Shown here: piece by piece, positions 6,880-12,512 of the stretch
How the letters are laid out: every line of letters starts with the position of its first letter
Position numbering within the stretch: the first letter of the stretch is position 1
Source of the DNA: Paracoccaceae bacterium
Lineage (GTDB): Bacteria; Pseudomonadota; Alphaproteobacteria; Rhodobacterales; Rhodobacteraceae
NCBI GenBank assembly: GCA_026982515.1
Contig: JALSGY010000396.1
Span: forward strand, 1-12,512
Length of the DNA stretch: 12,512 nucleotides
Direction of reading: 5' to 3'
Notes under the pieces: generated by a model
Told to the model about the DNA's origin: nothing
Seen by the model: the letters and a program-made list of their open reading frames with translations, nothing else
Databases searched by the model: none
Translations under genes and position numbers: made by a program

Positions 6880-7656
6880 CGGAGGGCTTTCCAGCTGCAG
6901 CAGGCAGGCGGTTTCGGCCACCCGCTCGGCATTGTCGGCCGCCAGCGAGCCGTCGGCGTTCCAGAAGGAGTTCTCGAACCCCACCCGCAGCTTGCCTCCC
7001 CGGCGCGCGGCCTCGGCAAGGCAGGCGCTTTCGCCCCGGCCGAAGGCGCAGGCGGCCCAGTCAGGGGTGATCCGGCGTGCGCGCAGGGCCTCCAGGAAGG
7101 GGTTCAGATCCTCGGGGCGGCTGTCGTGCCCGGGGCTGTAGCGGCCCAGCACGAACAGAAGCTGCAGCTCGGGCGAGGAAAACAGCGCAGGCGGCAACAC
7201 CCGTTCCAGCAGCGCCAGATCGTCGGGATCGTAGAGGATGTGCTGCACCGCGATGCCGCGCCCGGCGCATTCCTCGTAGAAGGCGCGGGCCTGGGCGGTG
7301 GTGGAGCCGGCCATGATCTCGCGGATCGAGGAGGAGACCAGCGCCGCCCCCGCCTCAAGTGCCACCTGCCGCTGATGGGCGGCTTCGTACTGGCGGTTGG
7401 CCTCGGTGGTGATCTGGACGGCCATGCCGGGCACGGCGCGCGACAGCTCTGCCAGCGCCTCGCGGTAGAGCCCGGCATCGAGCACATGCCGCCCCTGCGC
7501 ATCGCGCAGGTGCAGATGCAGCCCCTCGGCCCCGGCCTCGTGGCAGGAGGCCGCGGTGGCGACGATCTCGTCGAGCGTCACCGGCAGGGCGGGGTGATCG
7601 GCGCGGGTGCGGCGCGCGCCGTTGGGCGCGACCATCAGCCGGGGCAGGGGCATCAT
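6871..7656 (-). CDS. DUF849/BKACE family beta-keto acid cleavage enzyme (divergent)
   Basis: A 261-aa cytoplasmic member of the BKACE (3-keto-5-aminohexanoate cleavage) family. Characterised members condense a beta-keto acid with acetyl-CoA to give acetoacetate and a new acyl-CoA. Family marks: APNGARRTRADHPALPVT (10-27), the metal-binding HLHLRD (48-52 region, H47 and H49) with D60 and LYREAL, then FGRGE (205-209) and RVGFENSF (224-231, E228 the likely third metal ligand) followed by ADNAERV. It is shorter than the roughly 275-300 aa typical of the family. It has Arg where classical members have Glu in GAE, TTEAN where they have a TGG-type loop, and Asn after E228 where many have Asp. Its ATG overlaps the aminotransferase stop (ATGA, 7653-7656), so the two are probably translated together. 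The exact reaction is unknown. Confidence 0.88.
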   Translation of the reverse strand: MMPLPRLMVAPNGARRTRADHPALPVTLDEIVATAASCHEAGAEGLHLHLRDAQGRHVLDAGLYREALAELSRAVPGMAVQITTEANRQYEAAHQRQVALEAGAALVSSSIREIMAGSTTAQARAFYEECAGRGIAVQHILYDPDDLALLERVLPPALFSSPELQLLFVLGRYSPGHDSRPEDLNPFLEALRARRITPDWAACAFGRGESACLAEAARRGGKLRVGFENSFWNADGSLAADNAERVAETACLLQLESPPAP

Positions 7657-8975
7657 CGGAAGACCGTGTCGAAGGCGGTTTTCAGCTTGCTCACCAGTTC
7701 GTCCACATGGGCGTCTTCGAGAATGTAGGGCGGGGCCAGCAGGATGTGATCGCCGCGCCTGCCGTCAATGGTTCCGCCCATCGGGTAGCAGATCAGCCCG
7801 GCCTCGAAGGTGGCCCGTTTCAGGGCCTTGTGGATGGCCCGTTCGGGGGCGAAGGGCTCCCCGGTTTCGCGATCGGCCACGATCTCGAGGCCGCGAAACA
7901 GCCCGCGCCCGCGGATGTCGCCCACATGCGGGTGCTCGCCGAAGGCCTCTTCCAGCGCCTCGGCGAGGCGCTCTCCCATCACCTTGGCGCGCGCGCTCAG
8001 CCCGCCCTCGGTGAGCTTTTCCACCACCACGCCGGCCGCGGCGCAGGCCACCGGGTGGCCGATGTAGGTATGCCCGTGCTGGAAGAAGCCCGAGCCCGCC
8101 CGGATGGTTTCGTAGATTTCCCCCGAGCACAGCATCGCCCCGATCGGCTGATAGCCCGCCCCCAGCCCCTTGGCGACGGTCACGATATCGGGGCGCACGT
8201 CGTCCTGCTCGCAGGCGAAGAAGGTGCCGGTGCGGCCCATGCCGCACATCACCTCGTCGAGGATCAGCAGGATGCCGTGGCGGTCGCAGATCTCGCGGAT
8301 GCGGCGGAAATAGCCCTCCACGGGGGGCACCGCCCCGGCGGTGGCACCCACCACCGGCTCGGCCACGAAGGCGATCACCGACTCGGGGCCGAGGCGTTCG
8401 ATCTCTTCCTCCAGCTCGTTTGCCACGCGCAGGCCGTAGTCCCGCGCGCTCTCGTCCGCGCGGCGGCCGCGGTATTCGTAGCAGGGCGAGATATGGGAGG
8501 TTTCGGCCAGCATCGGGGCGAAGGGGGCGCGGCGCCACTGGTTGCCGCCGGTGGCCAGCGCCCCCAGGGTATTGCCGTGATAGCTCTGGCGGCGGGCGAT
8601 GAAACGGGTGCGCCCGGGCTCGCCCTTCTCGATGAAGTACTGCCGGGCCAGTTTCAGCGCCGATTCCACCGCCTCGGAGCCGCCGGCCACCAGATAGGCG
8701 CGCTCGATCCCCTCGGGGGCATGGGCGATCAGCCGGTCGGCCAGCGCCTCGGCCGGCTCGGAGGTGAAGAAGCCGGTATGCGCGAAGGCAAGCCGGCCCA
8801 CCTGGTCGCAGACGGCGGCGATCACATCCGGGTCGCTGTGGCCGAGGCAGGACACCGCCGCGCCGCCGGAGCCGTCGAGATAGGCCTTGCCGTGGGCGTC
8901 ATAGAGATAGACGCCCTCGCCGCGCACCGCGAGCGGGGGCGGGTTGTGCGTGTGCCGGGGGAACACATGGGACAT
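7653..8975 (-). CDS. Class III (PLP-dependent) aminotransferase
   Basis: A 440-aa omega/class III aminotransferase moving an amino group from an unidentified donor to a keto acid, usually pyruvate or 2-oxoglutarate. PLP features: GGSEAVESALKLAR (98-111, phosphate cup), YHGNTLGAL (132-140), LILDEVMCGMGRTG (237-250, D240 contacting the pyridine nitrogen), Schiff-base lysine K269 in VAKGLGAGYQPIGA, and GHTYIGHPVACAA with T303 contacting phosphate. GRGLFRGLEIV (356-366) is the usual C-terminal lobe motif. An in-frame ATG at 9026 exists, but GGAG (complement of 8984-8987) sits 8 nt before ATG 8975, and the upstream sequence holds the divergent promoter. It is the first gene of the minus-strand pair, coupled to the BKACE gene. 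The class includes beta-amino acid, GABA, taurine and diamine transaminases; I cannot pick one. Confidence 0.93.
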   Translation of the reverse strand: MSHVFPRHTHNPPPLAVRGEGVYLYDAHGKAYLDGSGGAAVSCLGHSDPDVIAAVCDQVGRLAFAHTGFFTSEPAEALADRLIAHAPEGIERAYLVAGGSEAVESALKLARQYFIEKGEPGRTRFIARRQSYHGNTLGALATGGNQWRRAPFAPMLAETSHISPCYEYRGRRADESARDYGLRVANELEEEIERLGPESVIAFVAEPVVGATAGAVPPVEGYFRRIREICDRHGILLILDEVMCGMGRTGTFFACEQDDVRPDIVTVAKGLGAGYQPIGAMLCSGEIYETIRAGSGFFQHGHTYIGHPVACAAAGVVVEKLTEGGLSARAKVMGERLAEALEEAFGEHPHVGDIRGRGLFRGLEIVADRETGEPFAPERAIHKALKRATFEAGLICYPMGGTIDGRRGDHILLAPPYILEDAHVDELVSKLKTAFDTVFR

Positions 8976-9008
8976 GGCGAAGGCTCCGGGATTCTGTTGC
9001 TGGGCGGA

Positions 9009-9056
9009 GTGAAACAAATGGCTCACCCATTGACAAGGTGTGAAACAAATGAAACA
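9009..9056. promoter_or_regulatory. Candidate RpiR operator: repeated GTGAAACAAATG / TGAAACA boxes
   Basis: The 12-mer GTGAAACAAATG occurs at 9009-9020 and 9040-9051, 31 bp apart, close to three helical turns. TGAAACA occurs three times: 9010-9016, 9041-9047 and 9050-9056. They flank and overlap the promoter elements between the divergent aminotransferase and RpiR genes. The best reading is an operator for the adjacent regulator controlling both directions. Binding by that protein is inferred from position. Confidence 0.5.
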
Positions 9057-9060
9057 TACC
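9030..9060 (+). promoter_or_regulatory. Candidate promoter of the rpiR-type gene (TTGACA)
   Basis: A perfect -35 hexamer TTGACA lies at 9030-9035. The best -10 candidate, CATACC at 9055-9060, has 19-bp spacing and three of six matches. A transcript from here would have a leader of about 20 nt before GTG 9087. On the other strand the same bases read TTGTCA (9031-9036), a five-of-six -35 for the aminotransferase, so the two promoters may share a core. Confidence 0.4.
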
Positions 9061-9086
9061 TGACCTCAGGAATCAGGGGGGACCGC

Positions 9087-9950
9087 GTGGTCGAATCATT
9101 CGACAGGCGATTGGCGGCCAGTTACGGCTCGTTGAGTACCAAGTTGCGGCAGGCGGCGGATTACGTGGCCGCCAACCCCGTTGATACTGCCACCCGCAGC
9201 CTGCGTTCCGTGGCCCGCGACAGCGGGCTGGCGCCGGCCACCTTCTCGCGGCTGGCCCGGGCCATCGGCTATGACAGCTTCGAGGAGCTGCGCGAGGTGG
9301 TGCGGGTGTCCATCGGCCGCCGGGTCAACAGCTTTTCCGAACGCGCCGAGAGGCTGCAGGCCGAGCACGGGCCGGGCACGGCGGGGTTTCTGGGCGCGCA
9401 CATGGCCGCCTGCCTCGACAATGTGCGCAACCTTGGCCTTTCGCTCGATCCGCAGCAGCTGGAGGAGGTGGTGGAGCGGCTGCACCGGGCGCGGCAGGTG
9501 CGCCTTGTGGGGGCGCTCGGCTCGACGGGGATCGTCGAGTATCTCTCCTACATGGCGAATTTCCTTACCGACGACTGGAGCATGGCCGGGCGCACCGGGG
9601 CATCGCTTGGCGGCTCGCTGGCCGGGCTTGACGAGCGCGACGCGCTGATCGTCGTCACCAAGCCGCCCTTCGCCAGCCGCGCCATCCGCGCCGCGGAACT
9701 TGCCCGCCGGCAGGGCGCCTATGTGGTGGTGATCACCGATACCCACGCCTGCCCGGCGCTGCGCCATGCCTCCTCGGCCTTTCTTGTTCCGACCGAAAGC
9801 CCGCATTTCTATTCCTCCTATGTCGCGACGCTGTTTCTGGTGGAAACCATCGTCGGCATGCTGGCCAGCCGCGCCGGCCGCGCCGGCAAGCAGCGGATCG
9901 CGGATGTGGAGGAAATCAATCGTCGTCTCGAGGAAGTCAGGGACGGCTGA
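9087..9950 (+). CDS. MurR/RpiR-family transcriptional regulator (HTH_6 + SIS)
   Basis: A 287-aa cytoplasmic regulator. The N-terminal HTH_6 domain (about 1-77) shows LSTKLRQAADYVAANP, then SLRSVARDSGLAPATFSRLA and IGYDSFEELREVV, the classic RpiR layout. The SIS domain (about 125-260) has VRLVGALGSTGIVEYLSYMA and DALIVVTKPPFASRAIRAAE, then VVVITDTHACPA. SIS domains often bind phosphosugars, but RpiR proteins in amino acid or TRAP contexts may sense other ligands. I chose GTG 9087, preceded by AGGGGGG with good spacing and followed by conserved sequence. ATG 9018 would add 23 residues but would place the TTGACA and boxes inside the gene. The frame stays open back to 7707 across the antisense of the aminotransferase, which is not coding. 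Likely targets are the divergent aminotransferase/BKACE pair, itself and perhaps the TRAP genes. Confidence 0.92.
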   Translation: MVESFDRRLAASYGSLSTKLRQAADYVAANPVDTATRSLRSVARDSGLAPATFSRLARAIGYDSFEELREVVRVSIGRRVNSFSERAERLQAEHGPGTAGFLGAHMAACLDNVRNLGLSLDPQQLEEVVERLHRARQVRLVGALGSTGIVEYLSYMANFLTDDWSMAGRTGASLGGSLAGLDERDALIVVTKPPFASRAIRAAELARRQGAYVVVITDTHACPALRHASSAFLVPTESPHFYSSYVATLFLVETIVGMLASRAGRAGKQRIADVEEINRRLEEVRDG

Positions 9951-9953
9951 GAC

Positions 9954-9973
9954 CGCGTTAACGCGTGAAAACA
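9954..9973. promoter_or_regulatory. 12-bp palindrome CGCGTTAACGCG with adjacent TGAAAACA
   Basis: CGCGTTAACGCG (9954-9965) is a perfect palindrome three bases after the RpiR stop codon. It is followed at once by TGAAAACA (9966-9973), one base longer than the TGAAACA boxes near 9040. It lies in the 44-bp gap before the TRAP binding-protein gene. It could be an operator for separate control of the TRAP genes or a small hairpin with a TTAA loop. No promoter hexamers are clear here. Confidence 0.35.
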
Positions 9974-9994
9974 AACATCAACCAAAGGGAGTAA

Positions 9995-10969
9995 ATGATG
10001 TTTTCCAAACTGAAACTAGCCTTCGCCAGCCTGGCCGTCGCAGCGGTAATCGCCCCTGCCGCCCAGGCCCAGGAGGAGTTCATCACCATCGGCACCGGCG
10101 GTGTCACCGGGGTGTACTATCCGACCGGCGGCGCGATCTGCCGTCTGGTCAACAAGATGCGCAAGGACACCGGCATCCGCTGCTCGGTGGAATCCACCGG
10201 CGGGTCGATCTACAACATCAACACCATCCGCGCCGGCGAGCTGGAGTTCGGCGTTGCCCAGTCCGACTGGCAGTACCACGCCTATAACGGCACCTCGAAG
10301 TTCAAGGATGCCGGCCCCTTCAAGGAACTGCGCGCCGTCTTCTCGATCCACCCCGAGCCCTTCACCGTGGTCGCCCGTGCCGACGCCGGCATCAAGACCT
10401 TCGAGGATCTCAAGGGCAAGCGCGTGAACATCGGCAACCCCGGTTCCGGCCAGCGCGGCACCATGGAAGTGCTGATGGACGCCCTGGGCTGGACCACCGC
10501 CGATTTCGCCCTGGCGACCGAGCTGAAGGCCTCCGAGCAGTCGGCCGCGCTGTGCGACAACCAGATCGACGCGATGGTCTACACCGTCGGCCACCCGTCG
10601 GGTTCCATCCAGGAGGCGACCACCGCCTGTGATTCGGTTCTCGTCGAGGTTTCCGGCCCGGCCGTGGACAAGCTGATCGAGGAAAACCCGTTCTACCGTG
10701 CGGCCACCATTCCCGGCGGCATGTATCGCGGCAACCCCGATGACGTGAAGACCTTCGGCGTCGGCGCCACCCTGGTGACCTCGGCCGACGTTTCGGAGAA
10801 GGCTGTCTACACCGTGGTCAAGGCGGTGTTCGACAACTTCGATGACTTCAAGAAGCTGCACCCGGCCTTCGCCAACCTCAAGCCCGAGGAAATGATCAAG
10901 GACGGTCTTTCCGCCCCGCTTCACCCGGGCGCGGTGAAGTACTACAAGGAACGTGGCTGGATCAAGTGA
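9995..10969 (+). CDS. TAXI-family TRAP transporter solute-binding protein
   Basis: Periplasmic receptor of a TRAP transporter of the TAXI class, 324 aa. The Sec signal peptide is about 1-25, with basic KLK, a hydrophobic AFASLAVAAVIA and cleavage at AQA|QE. The mature protein opens with FITIGTGGVTGVYYPTGGAI, the TAXI hallmark, followed by STGGSIYNINTIRAGELEFG, SDWQYHAYNG (91-100), KGKRVNIGNPGSGQRGT (130-146) and AMVYTVGHPSG near 173-183. TAXI proteins bind organic acids or amino acids such as glutamate in the few studied cases. ATGATG gives two possible starts; GGGAG at 9987-9991 is better spaced for the second (9998), giving 323 aa. A strong hairpin and the cognate membrane protein follow. 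Cotranscription with the RpiR gene 44 bp upstream is possible. Confidence 0.94.
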   Translation: MMFSKLKLAFASLAVAAVIAPAAQAQEEFITIGTGGVTGVYYPTGGAICRLVNKMRKDTGIRCSVESTGGSIYNINTIRAGELEFGVAQSDWQYHAYNGTSKFKDAGPFKELRAVFSIHPEPFTVVARADAGIKTFEDLKGKRVNIGNPGSGQRGTMEVLMDALGWTTADFALATELKASEQSAALCDNQIDAMVYTVGHPSGSIQEATTACDSVLVEVSGPAVDKLIEENPFYRAATIPGGMYRGNPDDVKTFGVGATLVTSADVSEKAVYTVVKAVFDNFDDFKKLHPAFANLKPEEMIKDGLSAPLHPGAVKYYKERGWIK

Positions 10970-10980
10970 TCCGACCCGGA

Positions 10981-11006
10981 TTCGGGGGGCGGTTCCGCCC
11001 CCCGAA
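10981..11006 (+). terminator. Strong GC hairpin between TRAP binding protein and permease
   Basis: TTCGGGGGGC (10981-10990) pairs perfectly with GCCCCCCGAA (10997-11006). The six bases between them, GGTTCC, can add two more pairs. No T-run follows, so it is probably an attenuating or mRNA-protecting structure that keeps the periplasmic receptor more abundant than the permease. It lies 11 bases after the stop of the receptor gene. Confidence 0.65.
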
Positions 11007-11053
11007 ACTCGATTTCAGGGCAGGGACAAGTCGGCAGTGCGGAGCAAGTGACG

Positions 11054-12512
11054 ATGGCCAACAGTGAAAACCGTCCGCTGAGCGAGGAAGAACTTCAGGA
11101 ACTGGTGGCCTCGACCGATGCCGGCGCCCGAAACCCGGCCGGCCCCGTGGGCACGCTGCTGGCGGTGGTGGCGCTTGTGTGGTCGGTGTTTCAGGTGCTG
11201 CTTGCTTCGCCTCTTTCCAACATCCTGCTGCCGCCCGACCTGATAAACAATTCACGCCAGATCCACCTGGCCTTTGCCATATTCCTCGCCTTCATGGCCT
11301 ATCCGGCCCTGCGCTCAAGCCCGCGCGATCACATCCCCCCCCAGGACTGGGTGCTGGGGCTTGCCGGGGCGGTTCTGGCGCTTTACGGCTATATTTTCTA
11401 CGAGAAGATCGTGAACGCCGGCGGCCTGGCCGACGACATGGACAAATGGTTCGCCCTGATCGGCCTGCTGATCCTGTTCGAAGGCGCCCGCCGTGCCCTG
11501 GGCCCGGCCCTGGCGGTCATCGCCATCGTCTTCCTGGCCTATGTGTTCTTCGGTTCTTCCGAATGGGTGCCCGAGGTGATCCGCTGGAAGGGGGCCTCGC
11601 TGAAGAAGGCGATGAGCCACATGTGGCTGACCTCCGAGGGGGTGTTCGGCATCGCGCTGGGGGTGTCGACGAAATTCGTCTTTCTCTTCGTGCTCTTCGG
11701 CGCCCTGCTCGACAAGGCCGGGGCCGGCAACTACTTCATCAAGATGGCCTTCGGGGCGCTCGGCCACCTGCGCGGCGGCCCGGCCAAGGCGGCGGTGGTG
11801 GGCTCGGCGGCCACGGGGCTGATCTCCGGCTCCTCGATCGCCAACGTGGTGACCACCGGCACCTTCACCATCCCGCTGATGAAGCGCGTGGGCTTTTCCA
11901 GCGAAAAGGCCGGGGCGGTCGAGGTGGCCAGCTCCGTCAACGGCCAGATCATGCCCCCGGTGATGGGCGCGGCCGCCTTCCTGATGGTGGAATATGTCGG
12001 CATCTCCTATGTCGAGGTGATCACCCGCGCCTTCCTGCCGGCGGCGATCTCCTACATCGCGCTGGTCTATATCGTCCATCTCGAGGCAGTGAAGCGCAAC
12101 ATGCCCACGCTGGGCAACCGGGTCGTCTCGCTGGGCCGGACCATCGGGGGGATGTTCCTCTTCTTCGCCGGCTTCGCGGCCTTCAGCTATCTGGTGCAGT
12201 ATCCGGTGGGCTGGGTGGTGGCGCTGGTGCCCGAGGGCGCGGGCTGGATTCTCGCGGTGCTGGTCTTCCTGGCCTATCTGGGGCTGTTGTGGGTTGCCGC
12301 CCAGGGCGAAGACCTGCTGCCCGACGACCCCGACGCGCCGCAGGTGGAACTGCCCGACGTGGGCAAGATCTACAAGTCGGGGCTCTACTACCTTCTGCCG
12401 ATCGTCGTGCTGGTCTACTTCCTGATGATCGAGCAGAAATCCCCCGGCCTCTCGGCCTTCTGGGCCACCATGCTGCTGTTCGTGATCCTCCTCACCCAGC
12501 GCCCGCTGAAGG
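11054..12512 (+). CDS. TRAP transporter permease, fused 4TM/12TM (DctQM-type), partial
   Basis: Inner-membrane part of the TAXI TRAP system, driving ion-coupled uptake of the solute delivered by the preceding receptor. It runs off the window; 486 codons are present of a protein that in this family is usually well over 600. GGAG (11041-11044) lies 9 nt before ATG 11054. A hydrophilic acidic head of about 30 residues is followed by a DctQ-like block with hydrophobic segments at about 31-51, 69-86, 98-116, 133-145 and 150-167. The DctM-like part starts near 195, with the TRAP core GGPAKAAVVGSAATGLISGS (241-260), then SIANVVTTGTFTIPLMKRVG, and NGQIMPPVMGAAAFL (296-310). A loop rich in Asp and Pro (about 418-436) separates later helices. 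No frameshift is seen. Confidence 0.95.
   Translation, partial: MANSENRPLSEEELQELVASTDAGARNPAGPVGTLLAVVALVWSVFQVLLASPLSNILLPPDLINNSRQIHLAFAIFLAFMAYPALRSSPRDHIPPQDWVLGLAGAVLALYGYIFYEKIVNAGGLADDMDKWFALIGLLILFEGARRALGPALAVIAIVFLAYVFFGSSEWVPEVIRWKGASLKKAMSHMWLTSEGVFGIALGVSTKFVFLFVLFGALLDKAGAGNYFIKMAFGALGHLRGGPAKAAVVGSAATGLISGSSIANVVTTGTFTIPLMKRVGFSSEKAGAVEVASSVNGQIMPPVMGAAAFLMVEYVGISYVEVITRAFLPAAISYIALVYIVHLEAVKRNMPTLGNRVVSLGRTIGGMFLFFAGFAAFSYLVQYPVGWVVALVPEGAGWILAVLVFLAYLGLLWVAAQGEDLLPDDPDAPQVELPDVGKIYKSGLYYLLPIVVLVYFLMIEQKSPGLSAFWATMLLFVILLTQRPLK

Noticed and set aside
7707..9086. Very long plus-strand open frame (747 codons to 9950) suggesting a large protein
   Set aside because: Only the part from 9087 encodes RpiR family sequence. 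The rest is the antisense of the aminotransferase, kept open by high GC at third positions.
10016..10924. 302-codon minus-strand frame opposite the TAXI receptor
   Set aside because: Antisense shadow in GC-rich DNA, with no ribosome binding site and no recognisable domain.
1..12512. Defence, phage, CRISPR or mobile-element system
   Set aside because: No transposase, integrase, nuclease, terminal inverted repeats or repeat-spacer pattern was seen; all genes fit transport, catabolism or regulation.

Overview
The window is high-GC bacterial DNA with tightly packed, overlapping genes and strong G/C bias at third codon positions, which leaves long open frames on the antisense strand. The protein repertoire (Liv-type ABC importer, TAXI-type TRAP transporter, FCD-GntR and RpiR regulators, DUF849 enzyme) and an intergenic element resembling the CCTCCGGCGGGGATATTTG family I associate with Rhodobacterales suggest an alphaproteobacterium of the Rhodobacteraceae/Paracoccaceae type. 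The placement is an inference. No rRNA, tRNA, insertion sequence, phage gene, CRISPR array or defence gene is visible, and the content is transport and catabolism.

Layout. Positions 1-95 hold no gene. A GntR/FCD regulator (96-827, minus) is divergent from a HAD-IIA-like hydrolase (1065-1976, plus). The spacer between them carries three GCATGA boxes exactly 39 bp apart and a possible 21-codon leader ORF whose stop overlaps the hydrolase start. After a 233-bp spacer comes a complete Liv-type ABC importer on the plus strand: Tat-exported binding protein (2210-3505), hairpin, two permeases (3567-4493, 4490-5434) and two ATPases (5431-6159, 6146-6841), the last four overlapping.

Convergent to it, on the minus strand, are a class III aminotransferase (7653-8975) and a divergent DUF849/BKACE enzyme (6871-7656), joined by an ATGA overlap. 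An RpiR regulator (9087-9950, plus) is divergent from that pair. The 111-bp gap between them contains a perfect TTGACA and three TGAAACA boxes, good operator candidates. After the RpiR gene come a TAXI-type TRAP binding protein (9995-10969), a strong hairpin, and a fused 4TM/12TM TRAP permease that runs off the window end (11054 to beyond 12512).

How they may work together (inference): one or both importers bring in an amino-group-bearing organic acid. The aminotransferase deaminates it to a keto acid and the BKACE-family enzyme cleaves the keto acid with acetyl-CoA. A beta-amino acid would fit this order of reactions. RpiR would control the aminotransferase/BKACE pair and perhaps the TRAP genes; GntR would control itself, the HAD gene and perhaps the ABC operon. 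The substrate cannot be read from the sequence.
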